Below the pieces are notes generated by a model. That model was given only the letters and a program-made list of their open reading frames with translations, searched no databases and had not been told where the DNA came from. The position numbers and the translations under genes are program-made. A stretch of 64,000 bases of DNA from Rhizodiscina lignyota (Eukaryota > Ascomycota > Dothideomycetes > Aulographales > Rhizodiscinaceae): assembly GCA_010015805.1 (NCBI GenBank), contig ML978124.1, forward strand, positions 1,798,001 to 1,862,000, in the 5' to 3' direction. Position 1 is the stretch's first letter. Every line of letters begins with the position of its first letter. This document shows positions 22,684-34,489 of this stretch, one piece after another.

Positions 22684-24028
22684 TATGGTGAGAGATTCTG
22701 GTTGTGAGCTGTAGAATGGACTGTGGACGCCGAGAAATGGCAGGCCTCGTCTCTCCAGAATTTGATTGAAAACTTCAAGAAGGAAATTAGAGAAAGGATA
22801 AGGAAGGGTCAGACGGCTCATTCCCTCTCTTTGAGTCTGAGAGCGCTTGTGGAGTCGTTGTCCATAGTCCGTGTTCGGCCGTCTGTACCCTGGATGGGAC
22901 AAAGCCATCTTTTCGTTTGCGATAGACAAACATATTGTACGATTGCGGAAGAGATGAACAAAGCCATCGTCTTGATTCCGTTGAGAAGAAAGCTATCGGC
23001 AAAATGAAATGAAGTTAAGAGATATTGATTGCCTGATGCAATGGACTGTTCTGAAGAATGATTGTGTAACGACTTTCCTCCCGTCATCTCCTCAAGGCAA
23101 CGATCATGCACTATATCAGGATCACTAAGCCATTCTTAGAGGCTTGACGTGAAGTCTGCTGTCATTATGATGTAAGTTCAGCAGATCTACCTTGAGATTG
23201 CTAGAGCCTGAATATTCTAACGTGCCCGTAAGTTCCTCATGAACGTTGTAGTCCCATGCCCTCGGCGTGTGCCGTAAACACCTCTCGAAACGATAAGAAA
23301 CATTCGGCTGCCATAAGGGTTGACTTGAGACCAAAGAAGATCTACTCTCTGCTCAAGCTCCTCCCGTTGATGGGATAATCCGGAGGAAGCGTTGGGTTTA
23401 AGAGGCGGTCGGTGATGCTGGGCTTCGACCGAGTGCAGATGGAGCTAACTCGATATGGCTGACCTTAGGGCGGTGTGGTGGTAAGGTACTCCGGCCAACA
23501 TCAGATGGCTCTGAACGTGGTGAGTAGATGGAACACAAGTATCGCAGGTACTCTTGTAGCCATTCCACCACGGCTAAGTTTGGCTTTCTGTATCGTGTGG
23601 TCTGCCATTGCGGTTAGGACGTATCACGCCGATGCCAATACAAGTGTGCAGACAGGATTTACGATTGCTAGTTACTGCTGGAGCCATTCTCGTTGCATTG
23701 GCCGCTTTTCTGGACACGCAGAGTGCAAAGATCAATGTCGGCCGGCCATGAAATGTATCCTGTCCAGCGCTCGTGGGATGAGCATAGAAATCAGTGACCT
23801 CAAGGATGATGAGATGAGACTCGGGGAAGTTTGACGATGAGAGTGTTCCTGAATAGGCGAACACAAAGTGCAACCAGAATCATTCATTGAATTCGTTGCC
23901 TGCTGTCCGAAACTTCCACGCTTATTCAAGTCCGACAAGCTTCTATCTCTACGATCTATTTGATGCAGCCCATTCCGGACGCGTCATCTTGAGTAGACGA
24001 TCTCGCCCCATCACCGTAACTCACTCCT
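22684..24028. other. Intergenic region
   Basis: About 1.3 kb with only short frames on both strands and no repeats or RNA genes that I could see. It includes the promoter of the minus-strand 551-residue protein gene and the 3' end of the next minus-strand gene. Confidence 0.45.
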
Positions 24029-24673
24029 TCACCAATCATGATATCCCACCAGCAGCTCCAAAGAGCTCCAAGAAAGCTCGTCCTTCTCATTCCCGAATGC
24101 GGCTTCAGGCGTTGACACCGACCGCAGTCCGTGCCCCGCCTGAGAGATAGTCGAAGGAGCATACGGAACAGGGTGATCTGCTGCGCGCCTGGTGGAAACC
24201 GGCATGTACTGAGAGTACCAGGCAGGGCGCTTGAGCTGCTTCATCTCGGGGGCTGGCGCCGGCGCCGGCCCAGCTACCGGCAGATGCGAGGCGTCGATCT
24301 CAGTGTGCGCTGGAGCCTCATCGGCGCCTCTAGCAGGGGCACACTCTAGCGCAGCTGCAACGCTCGGCATTGTATGACATTGGTTCGGAGCAGTTTGTGC
24401 TTGGGGGGTGATCGGTCGTTGTGGCACTGCCGGAGTTGTCAGTGCCGTTGATCCTTGTCTCTGTGCTGTCCTCTGATCTGGCGTGGTTGACGTGGCGTTG
24501 GTGGAGTCTGCAGGTTGTAACGAGGCTGCGATATGATCGTGGTGATTCTGCAGGTTGGAGGTCGCAGTGGGTGGGTCGTCTTGTTCTCGAGTCGCAGGGA
24601 GAGTGAGCTGGTCGGTGGGTATGGCGGTGTATTCGGCACCGTGGGCGTCATAGGCTTCAAAGTCGAAGGGCAT
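24029..24673 (-). CDS. Small uncharacterised disordered protein
   Basis: An intron-less frame of 214 residues starting MPFDFEAYDAHGAEYTAIP. It is rich in Ala, Pro, Thr and Gln, with no signal peptide or TM segment. It has a proline run (PVAGPAPAPAPEMK) followed by a more conserved-looking segment, KRPAWYSQYMPVSTRRAADH. I see no known domain. The aromatic start and the WYSQY segment argue for real coding. The same frame continues upstream to an ATG at 24718, but that part resembles leader. Confidence 0.55.
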   Translation of the reverse strand: MPFDFEAYDAHGAEYTAIPTDQLTLPATREQDDPPTATSNLQNHHDHIAASLQPADSTNATSTTPDQRTAQRQGSTALTTPAVPQRPITPQAQTAPNQCHTMPSVAAALECAPARGADEAPAHTEIDASHLPVAGPAPAPAPEMKQLKRPAWYSQYMPVSTRRAADHPVPYAPSTISQAGHGLRSVSTPEAAFGNEKDELSWSSLELLVGYHDW

Positions 24674-26118
24674 GTTGCTTTGAATGAAGAGACTCGAATG
24701 CGATGAATAATGAAACAATATTGCAATTATGAAGCGTCAGGAGCGGGCGAGAGAGGTGATGAAATAGATTCGATACTTAATTTGAATGCTTATGAGAAGA
24801 GTTGGCTTCCTCGAGCTAAATAGTTCCTTATTATGAACGATCATGTTGACACAGTCTATTCAGATGGACTACTCGAAAAGCCACAATAGTGGCATGGAGT
24901 TGAGACGTCTTAGAAGTCTTCGAAGTCGTGCTGTCGGTTGGCAGGGAAATGGAGTAAGTTGGAAGACTGCCTGGTCAGCGTCAGAAGACCCATCGATGGC
25001 TGTACACGCAAGAACATGAACAGTTTCCAGAGTGCGGAGGCTTGAGTGTGATAGTGACATATGCAAGTCAGTCGAACTGTGGCGTCGCGGGGATGACAGG
25101 TTTGCATTCGTTGAACTGGTCAGTGCAAGGATACTTCTAGAAACTTTTAGCTGGTGGCTTGATTTTAGAGGTGCGTGCAGGACTCACAGTGGCAGAGCTC
25201 TTGACGGCGATGAACATAGTTGTTTTGCGGACAGACGGGCTGCAGTTGATGGAGTTTCAGTAACCGCCGAGGCAGAGTTCACGGTGGGAGTGAACCCCGA
25301 CTCCAGATGTGGGCACGCCTCAAAGGGTCCGAACCAGATAGTCGGTATGCGAAGAGTTCGAAGTGTGTATCGCATCAGTCGGATCTCCAAGAATAGAGCG
25401 CAAAGCATAAACTTTTCCAGTCTTTAACTAATTTTCACGTTACGCTGAAGAGGGTATTCAACAGCGAGAGACAAAAAGCATGAGTACAAGACGATGACGC
25501 GAAAACGCCAGTCGCAGGCATATAAGCCGCCCTGATGAACGCCTCAGCAGAGCAGCTCTAAGGCTGTTGCTCATGAATCGGGACTGCCAACGTCGTATGA
25601 CAGCGGCCAGTCATTCTAAATGCGTCGCCCTAAAATATAACAACGCTGAGCCTTCTCTTTAGCTAGCGCCGGTGCGAACAAAATAGGAGTTTCTGTTGTA
25701 CAAGTATACCCGGTAATAAAACCTCGGAGCCCATGCGACGAGAGGGAAGTTAGCAGCGAGGGAGAAGTGAAGGGAACGAAATGCAAGTTCATGGTGAACG
25801 CCCAAAGCCCAATAACCGACGCTAATGCTTTGCAATGACAAGTGGACACACGAGACAGTGAATGAAGCGCCGATGCTAGTGTGAGTCTGCGTGTACTTGA
25901 CTTGTTGTCGTGATGTGATGAAGTGATGCCCTCTGATGCGATATATGGTTACAGTGATCGCAGCCGTGACAGGAGGCCGTAAACATTCTCGTTAAGATGG
26001 TCCCGAAATGCGACAAGGATAGCGACGCCGACGCGGGGATGAGTGACGATATGCGCGGAAGATATGTGTGGATGAGATGGGATGGCAGCCGTAGACGATG
26101 TCGAGATGGTGTCGCAAA
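24674..26118. other. Intergenic region with unresolved small frames
   Basis: About 1.4 kb. A minus-strand frame at 25408-25184 (74 codons, two Cys near its end) could be spliced to a short downstream frame ending near 25070, but I could not settle a model. A region at 25430-25620 resembles leader. Nothing else was recognised. Confidence 0.35.
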
Positions 26119-26742
26119 CTATTTTGACGACCGGCCTTTGCCCTTCTTTCCCTTCGCAGCACCGGTCGATGTGATCTTGCTAGTGTTCATGAGTTCTCCG
26201 ATGTACCTATAAATGAGTTAGTAAGACTGCAACTAATACGACTGTAGCGAATAGGTCAAGACATACGACTGTAGAAAACGGTTTCCTCCTTCCAACTTCT
26301 CGTGCTCACTCTTCACCGTCTCAACTCTTTCGACAACCTCCAACAAGCTCTTCTGCAACTGTTTCGCCTGTTCAACCAGCCTCTGTCGCGCCTCCTTGCC
26401 CATCTGCTCAATCTCCTCGCTCGTTCGTCGCGGCGACATTGTCCTCGCGTCATTCTCATCGTACTCCTCCTCTTCCAACTCGACATACGGTGACTCGCGT
26501 GGTATTATGATGGTGCCAGACGACTTCCTCGACCCCATCTTCGGCCGCGACAATCGTGCGTTGTTAGGATGGGAGTCTTCCTCGCTGGCGCTCCCGGACG
26601 ATGATTCCGAGGAGTGGTGTAATTCGTCTGGTGACATTGCAGGAACTGGCGAGCCGTTGCTGTGATGAGGGTCTACCACGGTTGGTAGGGCGGATGTAGG
26701 CTCGGAGGAGCTGTTCATAGCCTCTTCGTGCATCGAAGCCAT
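26119..26742 (-). CDS. Short coiled-coil protein (SCOC/Slo1-like, DUF2205)
   Basis: Homologue of the short coiled-coil proteins that in animals bind Arl-family GTPases at the Golgi (family knowledge; localisation here is inference). Two exons, 26742-26267 and 26206-26119, are joined by GTATGT...CTAACTCATTTATAG and give 187 residues. The N-terminal two-thirds are Ser-rich and disordered. Residues about 115-165 form a coiled coil (EEIEQMGKEARQRLVEQAKQ, then a Leu/Val heptad). They end in NRFLQSYIGELMNTSK, which matches the NQVLGQYIENLM end of SCOC. The tail is basic (KGKKGKGRSSK). Frames upstream of the ATG at 26742 have a very different composition, so that start is preferred. Confidence 0.85.
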
Positions 26743-29700
26743 GGCTCGTCGGGTGGTCGAGTCGGCGCCAGTGCGTCGTGAGAGTCCAGTCGCGAGTGGT
26801 GTTTTGGAATGTGAGGTGGAGACAGGCGACCTGTTTGACCCAGTCTCACGCGTGGAAGGGACTGGACGATATCGATGCCACCTAGAGATATCTCCCAGAC
26901 GCAGTCTCACGAAGACGAGATGCAAGCCTCCAGTGGCGGGGAGATAGGTGGTGCAGGAGGGTAGGTGTAGGTAGACGGGGCGCCGCTCGTGTAGCAAGTG
27001 TCCTGCTCTCTATCACGCTAGAAGGTGGATTAGACCCTTAACGAAGCGGCCACATTCGGTGTGTCGCGCCCGATGGAGGTGGGTTGCTGGCTGCACTTGC
27101 AGCGCGAGACTCCTTCCGAAGTAGCGTGCCGCGCTAGGGACGAGAGACCCGCTGGCTATATGCGAAGGTGGTGATGCTCGGATGGAGGCTCTTGTGCCGA
27201 GAGTGCTTTGGGGGGTGGCAGATTGCGATGGACTCGGTGGTGTGCAGTGCAAGAGAAGAGAGGTTGATAGCGCGCGGGAGTGCAGGTCGCAGGCAGTAGG
27301 TAGGTAGACTAGTAGAGGGTGGTCACTGGTGAGTGGGAGGAGGCGGGCTTTTTTCGAGCAGTGCGCATGGCGACGATCTTCGCGTGAGGGCTTGAGCAGG
27401 GCCTGAGCATTTGGGGGGCCCTTGCTGCTGGTGACCTCAAAGGCTCAGGGACTGCCCGCCGTATGGTGCGATGACGATTATTGCCGCAACGGGCACCGGC
27501 GCTGCCCCACAGCGTGCGACTGTGGCCTGCTCGGACGTCATCCAATCTCCGCAGAGGTTCAGGATTCACGAGGGCAGCACGTCAGAAAAGTCCTACCCGG
27601 CCGCGGAGGCAAGGTGTGGCACGCTCCTGCGTGGCATGCAAGATGCGTGGTGGTGGGATCTGAACGCGCTGGACCCTTCTTTCGACCGTCTACTCGACTT
27701 ACTCCTACCCTCATCTCGCCCTCTCGTATTCCGCCGCTTATTACGGAGCAGACACGATGGAACGGCAAAGGGGTCGCTCGCAGCGCCTGCGGCAACAGCA
27801 GCATCAGCGCGACGATGTCATGGGCAGGCCTGTGCTCCTTTGCCCGTTAGAGCTTCGAAAAGCAGCGGATCAGGCAGAAAGTCAGCGTCTGTCCTGCGCA
27901 CGACTCGCCAGTGCTCTGCGGCTCTGATGGGGGCAGCGCTGGGAAAGTGGTGCGATGTGCGGGCTGATCAGTCGTATTTTTGCCTCTCCTGAGCAACGCT
28001 TGCTACGCTTGAAGCAGGCCACCACCAACGATCATCGCTTGCTTAGCGGCTCCTGGAGGCGTGGCGCCGTGGTTGGACGGCTATGACGAAGTTGCGTCGG
28101 GGGTCAGCGACGATCGTCGCCTCAAAGCCACGCCGTCGGCGGCGGAGAGGCTTGTGGGATCCGAATGCACGCCAGGCATGCCACCGCGCAATGAAACCCG
28201 GCACTGACAGAGGCTCTTACGCACCTCACCCACCGCTGGGACTGCCGCGAGCCTGCGAATGCTGCGAATCGTCTGCCCGCGACTCAAGCGCCACTACCTC
28301 CGCCAAGAGAGTCCGCTGCTCACGGCGCCTTTAAACTGATCGTCGTCCTCGTGCCGGCTCACCGACGGCCAGTGCGAAATGCCAAACGACGCTTGAGCCT
28401 TTCAGAGCCGCTCTCTCACCAGCTCCGACTCTGGTTCGTGCCCGATGCAAGCTGTTCCTCGTCGCCTGTTACGCGAACAAGCGGCTCCAGTTTCACGCAC
28501 CAACAGCGCCAGTGGTAGATGCGCGTGGGGACAAGGCATCGTGACAACCCAAGATATGAAGCACGCCCATCACCATAACCGCCCCTGCAGAGCAGAGACA
28601 TTCCAGCACGTCCAGCTGGAATTGCTGTGGAGATCATCATCACCGCGATTCTGCCGGCGAACAGGCAGGTCTTCTTGAGTGCTTCCGAAGCTTCACTTTC
28701 TACTTCCAGCGCACTTTTCTTCATTCAGCCTCCTCTGAGACAGATCTGCATCTCCATGGTGGAGCTCAACGTGGACTCTTCGACGGAAACTGAAATAGTG
28801 ACGCGTGCCAGGCGCGAACCAAGGCACTCCAACCACGTTATGTCCGCCCTCGCATGTCACTGGTACATAGGACTCGACGAGCACGCCAATCTTCCCTTCC
28901 AACAGGCAGCATTCCCGCACACTTGCCCTCGGAGCCCTCCAGACAGTCAAGTATTTCACCAAGCGCTAGGACGCCCGTCGACCATCCTTCCTTACCTTAG
29001 CCACACTATTTGCCCACCATATCCCAACTCGAGCAACTCACGGGACCATCCACTGTACAGTAGTTCCATCTGCACGCGACCTCACGCTCCTCACCGCCCG
29101 GAGGAGGACCAATGTTTGTGCTACAGAGCCCTCAGTAATACCACGAATCGGATCCTCCGCATCTGAAGTCTTGACCGTTGCATAATCAGGGTCCGAAAAG
29201 GCTACACACGCTCATAGGCTTCGTACACTAAGTTCAGCGGGTTCAGTAAGTTTAGACTTCACGAGAGCACTCGACGAGGCAGCAGATCTCAGGGTCTCTG
29301 CTCCTCCAACCTTTCCAACAAGCAGCTTTGGCTTTGGGGGCTGGAGAACGTCGCGTGGGAGAAAAACCTGGCGGGACGCGAGATCCGCGCCCAATTTGCT
29401 TGTTTCCAACCTGTCACGCTGACCCCGAAACTTGGAGATGGCGGGGAAGATCTCACAGTCTTACTTTCGCTGCCTTTCTCAGCCGCCTTCAATGCCTTGT
29501 GTCACCACATTCCACTGATCCCATCATGTACGGAGGAAGCGTTGCGAATTCCCAAATATGAAGAGAACACTCCATATGATCATACCTATCACTATTTTGC
29601 CGTGTCTCCCGGCTTATCTGCATTGCAACGGAGAACTCTACTCTAGATACCTTTTTTCATGCCCGAATAACATGACTTCGGAGTGGATTCCGTGAGAGCC

Positions 29701-30517
29701 GCTACATAAGCATAATCCACATTACTCGGAGTATCGAAGTCGGTAGGTACCTGCATGTACCAAGACATGTACTTGTCAGGTGATGTCGAGTATGTCGAGT
29801 CGTCGACCGCGTCCTCCGATCTCGCTATACGCGTTGTCCATCTTGAGACTAAGGGCCACCTACATTAGGAGCCGAATGCCAATTCAGAGTAACTCCGTCC
29901 GAGACGACTCCACGAAACTTGGAAGTGGCGCCACTTCACATCACGAGTCCCCTAAGCAGCCGTGCACGTTGTTGAATACCAGTATGTGGAATGATTGCAT
30001 TTTTGGTTCTTTTCTGGTTTGCTTGTGTGCTAGTGTTTACTTTCGACTAAGAGGCAAGAAGAGCTTCTTGTCATCGGCCGAGAATCACGAGAACAGCATT
30101 GGAGCGCCTGTGATCTGCCTAAAAGGAAACAAGGGGTGTCTAAAATCGCTATCGGGGGGATTTGGTGCTCGGCAAACGAAAACAGCATGAAACATCAGGT
30201 GAAAGTAGAGAGGGGGTGATAGCAGAGGCACATTGGATGGGTCAGGTGATGAGGTACGGGAAAAGAATCAAAAAGGGGGCCCTGATGCTCGGGGGGAGTG
30301 TCCTTCGCGCCAGAATCCCACCTTCCGATAATATCCCAAGGACTTTTCAGATAAGCAACGTCGTTTATTTCTTTCCGCTTTCTCTGAGAAATTGGATGGC
30401 CCGCTCCAAAAAAAGAGATTTAAGTCGATGCCAAACCGACATCCCCACAAATCCAGCTAAGCTCCTTTGCCCCTAATGCACGGATTTGGGAAACGACAGC
30501 TAAACTTGACAGGAAGT
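26743..30517. other. 3.8-kb region without a supported gene
   Basis: This is the largest gene-free stretch apart from the repeat block. GC-rich sequence at about 26950-28350 carries overlapping frames on both strands (up to 173 codons) with Arg/Ser/Pro-rich composition and no domain. A plus-strand frame at 28627-29166 (179 codons) is also domain-free. The part at 29500-30500 is more A/T-rich and contains only short frames. Non-coding RNA genes or a small unrecognised gene cannot be excluded. Confidence 0.4.
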
Positions 30518-31539
30518 CTACTCTGCAGCAGGCTTGGGCTCCTCAGCAGGTGGTGCGGCACTCTCGTCGGCCTTTGGCTCAGGAGCAGCCTCCTGAGCGG
30601 GCTCGGTCTCAGACGAGGTCCAGAGGGTCTGTCCAAGAGAAGTGAGTACCGATTCATGAAAAGTGGCTTCACCATAACGAACCAAGTTATCACGGAGCAG
30701 CTGCATGATCAGGGTGGAGTCCTTGTAGGACTCCTCGCTCAGGGTGTCAAGCTCTGCAGAAAAGGAGAAAAGTATCAGTGACTGTTCCCCATTGGTGAAT
30801 TCATATCCAATCACATACCAGCGATGGCATCGTCGAACGCCTGCTTGGCAAGATGGCAAGCCTGATCCGGAGCGTTGAGGATCTCGTAGTAGAAGACGGA
30901 GAAGTTGAGAGCGAGACCAAGGCGAATGGGGTGAGTCGGGGCAAGATCGGTCTGAGCGACCTCGGTGGCGGCCTTGTAGGCGTCGAGGGACTTGTCGGCA
31001 GAAGACTTGCGCTCATCACCAAGGGCGAACTCGGCGAGGTAGCGGTGGTAGTCGCCCTTCCTGTGACGCAAGACGTATTAGAGCATGCAGATTGTTAGGA
31101 CGCGCAAACGTATACGAACATCTTGTGGTAGAAGACCTTGGATTCACCACTCTGCGCAGAGGGGATCAGGTGCTTGTCCAGAACCTCGAGGATGTCCTTG
31201 CAGATGTTTGCGAGCTCGGCCTCGATCTTTGCGCGGTAGTCCTTGATCAACTTGACCTGGCCCTCGTTGCCCTTCGACTCCTCCTTCTGCTCGATCGAGG
31301 TGACGATTCTCCAGGACGCACGACGAGCACCGATGACGTTCTTGTACGCGACAGAAAGGAGGTTGCGCTCTTCTACGGTGAGCTCCTGGTCGGCAGAGGC
31401 GACGGCCTTCATGTTCTCCACCATCTCTGGACGCGTGTTAGCGGCTTGCATGCTTCACTTGGAAATGGCGTGACATACCCTCATAGCGCTCGGCCTGCTC
31501 GGCGAGCTTCGCCAGATAGACAGAATCTTCGTAACCCAT
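30518..31539 (-). CDS. 14-3-3 protein
   Basis: Phosphoserine/threonine-binding dimeric adaptor of the cytosol and nucleus. Five exons (31539-31479, 31426-31120, 31060-30819, 30753-30683, 30628-30518) give 263 residues, normal for the family. Family signatures are present: [20 protein letters not shown] and, across the last junction, [15 protein letters not shown] joined to TLWTSSE. Phosphopeptide-binding residues (Lys in YKNV, Arg in ARRASWR, and the later Arg-Tyr in HRYLAEF) are all visible. The C-terminal tail is Ala/Pro/Glu-rich and variable. The fourth intron (30682-30629) is 54 nt, in frame and without a stop, so unspliced mRNA would code for an 18-residue insert just before helix 9. A GTAAGT donor at 31993 suggests a 5' UTR intron. 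Confidence 0.96.
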
Positions 31540-32793
31540 CTTGAAGAAAAGCTAGATGCTCCACAGGTCAGTTGCTGTGTTATTGAGGTCAACAAGGAAA
31601 GTGCGGTGAGGGAAACACAGTGTTGAGCCGCCGCGCCTTAAATCCGAGTGGTGCCGTGTGAATTGGTTGAAAAATTGAGGATTGTGCAAAAGCGCGATTT
31701 CAAGCGCGGATCTGAGGCTGCTGGTCGAGAATGCCCCAAGCGCAAGCTGTCAGAAGCTTTGGAACACTGGATGACGTGTGGTGGAGCAGGGCGTGCGTGC
31801 GTAGGTAGGGTTTGTTGACCCGCGCACACAGCACCCAAGCACGCCGGCAGTCGCCTGCCCAGTTGGATACTCCGCAAGGTCTTCTGATTGTGCAGGTATA
31901 GAGGATATCGGCGCGTCGGAAGGGGCGGCGGCTCAGGTCGAGGTGTTTGAAGAGACTGGAGTGCGCCGCGATGACGAAAGAAGGGGTACTTACAGAGATC
32001 GCAACGGCTTAAGGAGTGACCCTAGGCGGACGACGGAGTGTGATTGGAGAAGAAGGAAATGGCAGATGCAGCGACCGCTTTGGCTTGGGAGTTGTTTTGG
32101 CTTGAGGAGTGGAGGTTGCAGTGTTGAAAGAAGTTGTTGTGGTCTCAGTTCGAGGAAATCAGAGAAAGGGTCATGCCAAGAGTCGTTCGAACCGCACCCG
32201 CTCAATCACCTGCGCTTTGGAAGCAACACAGCAAGCCCTGCCCTGGCAACACGCTTTTCGTTGTGCCTTCCGGGCGAGAAGCAGAGATAAGGTCCGCGGA
32301 AGCAGCTCACGCATCAAATCTGCATTCTGTTGCGCACGCCATCTACATTCTACGTCTGCCCTTCTATGTAGTCGTAGTATCGCGGCTGGCTATGACGCCT
32401 GCGCGAATTCCTAAACAAGCTAGACGAGCCCAAGCAAAGTTGGATTTTTGATATCGAACCCGGGCGGGCGCAGAGAGCACTCTCGCGGTGCGCATTACTG
32501 CTGCCTGCCCGCTGCATACGTCTGCCTAGACTCTTCACGTGGGCCTCAGCCTCATCTGCGAACGTTGAGCTGAGTGGAGTGAAGTTGCGTGGTGCCGTCG
32601 ATTGGAAGATCCTGCCCGATCACGTGGCAGGCATCATGCCAAGCCGTCCCGATGGAGCTCGCAGCTTCCTGGCCCGATTGTCACGCCAGGACCCGACGTC
32701 TAGCGAGTTCTCGACCGCAACCTCCGCCCTTTAAGTACGTCTGCATTACCGACAGCTGCTCGCTTTGCAGCTTCACATATCCAAACAATCCCA
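31540..32793. promoter_or_regulatory. Divergent promoter region, 14-3-3 / IF1
   Basis: About 1.25 kb between divergent start codons. On the minus strand a GTAAGT donor (31993) and a CAG acceptor (31575) could define a 5' UTR intron of about 419 nt for 14-3-3. This is inferred from splice signals only. No other gene was seen. Confidence 0.4.
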
Positions 32794-33297
32794 ATGGCAT
32801 CCCTTCGAATCACACGCGCCTTCCGGCCCCTTACTGCACTGAGCTCCCGCCGCCTGCTGTCCACAACTCCACGGGTAATGGCCGCAGGTGATACTGGCTC
32901 CGGTTCATCAAGACCAATGGGTGATCGCTCTGGGTAAGTTTGAGGAGTCTAGCAGGCTTGTTCGCCGTTCAGAATACGTATTTACACCCGGCCGCAGTGA
33001 TGCGTTCACGAAGCGGGAAAAGGGCGCCGAAGATTACTACGTCAAGCAGCACGAAAAGGAGAAGTAAGTTCCACAGTTTGTTCATCTCTCGATTCCATAT
33101 GATAATGAGTAAATTGCTAACATGACTTCAAACTCCAGGCTGCTGGCAGTCCGGGCGAAGATCGCAGAGGCTCAAAAGCATCTGAAAGATCTTGAGAAGC
33201 ATGTGTACGTCCGATTCGACCCTCTATCCTCGAAACAGCACGCTTATAATGGAACAGTGACGAAATCTCGAAGGAGCAGGGTGGCGAGCAGCATTAA
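32794..33297 (+). CDS. inh1: Mitochondrial F1F0-ATPase inhibitor (IF1/Inh1)
   Basis: Small matrix protein that blocks ATP hydrolysis by the F1 sector at low pH. Four exons (32794-32933, 32998-33063, 33139-33204, 33258-33297) give 103 residues. The N-terminus (MASLRITRAFRPLTALSSRR, then LLSTTPR) is a basic, Ser/Arg-rich presequence for mitochondrial import. The inhibitory segment DAFTKREKGAEDYYVKQHEK matches the IF1 core, including the conserved FxKREkAxE pattern. A coiled-coil helix follows (LLAVRAKIAEAQKHLKDLEKH). Every junction is phase-consistent. It is convergent with the small secreted-protein gene downstream. Confidence 0.93.
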
Positions 33298-33623
33298 GCG
33301 TTCAAGGCATTATATATCAATGGTGGTGTAGGCTAGGTGAGGAAGACATGTTGGAGCAGCTGGACGAGTGCAGACAAGTCTTCTCAGTTTTTCAATTCAC
33401 TACTGCGTGGAAGAAGAAAGCTGATTGCATCTCATCTTAAAAAAAACAATTCGGTATATATATTAAGCATTCAGGTTGAATTGATCTGACTATCACCGAT
33501 TCACCTCTTGTCCCTCGAAGCGTGCCACCTCAAAGCTTCCTTATTACATCCAAAATTCACCGAGAAGGCCAATTGGTGTACAATTGACAGCCTTATCTCT
33601 TCATACGTCGGAGGTGTTGAATT
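33298..33623. other. Convergent 3' region
   Basis: An A/T-rich stretch between the IF1 stop and the stop of the small minus-strand secreted protein. A poly-A-like run lies near 33440. No gene is seen. Confidence 0.55.
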
Positions 33624-33899
33624 TCAACATTGGCAGGCGACAAAGGTGTCGCAGTTCGGACTGATACATTCCTGTCAGTATCGTTGCTTCTCCTCACCAA
33701 CACATACTCGTGAGACTAACCATTGGAGCCGATTGCCGCACGAATCGAGACAACCGTTTTCGGCATAACATTGCTGACACTGGTTCTGATTGCATTGGCG
33801 AGGGATCAAAACGTTTAGCGCTTCGACGGGCGTTGCCGGTGCGGCGCTCGCGGAAAGCAAGATGGAGAAGAGGACGAATGCTGCTGCGGAGAAGCGCAT
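33624..33899 (-). CDS. Small secreted cysteine-rich protein
   Basis: Two exons, 33899-33721 and 33660-33624, are joined by a 60-nt intron (GTTAGT...CTGACAGGAATGTATCAG) and give 71 residues. A clear signal peptide covers residues 1-19 (MRFSAAAFVLFSILLSASA). Then comes a short pro-like segment (APATPVEALNVLIPR) and a Cys-rich body with nine Cys in 36 residues: CNQNQCQQC, GCLDSC, CPNC and ACQC. Splicing places the last four Cys in frame, which supports the model. A donor at GTATGT would make a shorter intron (36 nt), which I consider less likely. Such proteins include effectors, antimicrobial peptides and metal-binding peptides; I cannot tell which. It sits at the border of the gene-free repeat block. 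Confidence 0.68.
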
Positions 33900-34480
33900 A
33901 TTGAAGTTTCGCGAGTAAATTTTCAGATTTCAGAGGGAAATGTAGTGGGTGCCCGCATTGCAGACTCCTCCTTGACCTCACTTAGCTCACATTTATGTAG
34001 TAAACTGTCCGCACTGCGCCCACTTAATGCGCGATTTGACAACCATATTCTTACGATAGCAAACAATCTGATTCCGACAAGATGCCAAGACATGCTGTAC
34101 CCCGTCTTCTGTATGTCGTGGAAGTGGGTGTTTTCTGTCCCTTGCGCGACGCACGTGGGCCCTCGTGGTCGACATGTACAAGACTGAAGAAGGATCTGAC
34201 ATTGCCTACAGGCATGTGGTGGAAACAATAGAAGAGAGATTTAATAAGTCGAACTAATGCCGGAGCACACATTCAATTGGTTCCGGATCCTCCATGCCCT
34301 CAAGTGGAACTCGCATCGATGGACACTATTGATTGCTTCAAAAACCTGGCCCTCAGTCACACGACATAGAATCTATCGAACGTTCGGTTGCATCTGCGTT
34401 GTCGTGGTCCCCCGCATGACGTAGAGTTTACCACATACCCGGTTATCTGCGTAGACGGGTCGAGTATAGCGATACTATCC
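33900..34480. other. Upstream region of the secreted-protein gene
   Basis: This should include the promoter of the minus-strand small secreted protein. Only short frames are present. Faint resemblance to the 55-bp units of the neighbouring array begins toward the right end (around 34430-34480), but it is too weak to call. Confidence 0.4.
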
Positions 34481-34489
34481 ACGATATCC

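Noticed and set aside
25184-25408. Minus-strand 74-codon frame as a small Cys-containing gene
   Set aside because: No signal peptide, and the splice partners I tried gave no consistent model.
28627-29166. 179-codon plus-strand frame
   Set aside because: No domain, no splice structure and uneven composition; insufficient support for a gene.
30629-30682. 18-residue insertion in 14-3-3 as a genuine coding difference
   Set aside because: The flanking sequence rejoins to the invariant DNLTLWTSSE when a GT-AG intron is removed; retained only as a possible isoform.
33684-33711. Alternative GTATGT donor in the small secreted protein gene
   Set aside because: Paired with the phase-compatible acceptor it gives a 36-nt intron, below the usual fungal minimum; the GTTAGT donor with a 60-nt intron fits better.
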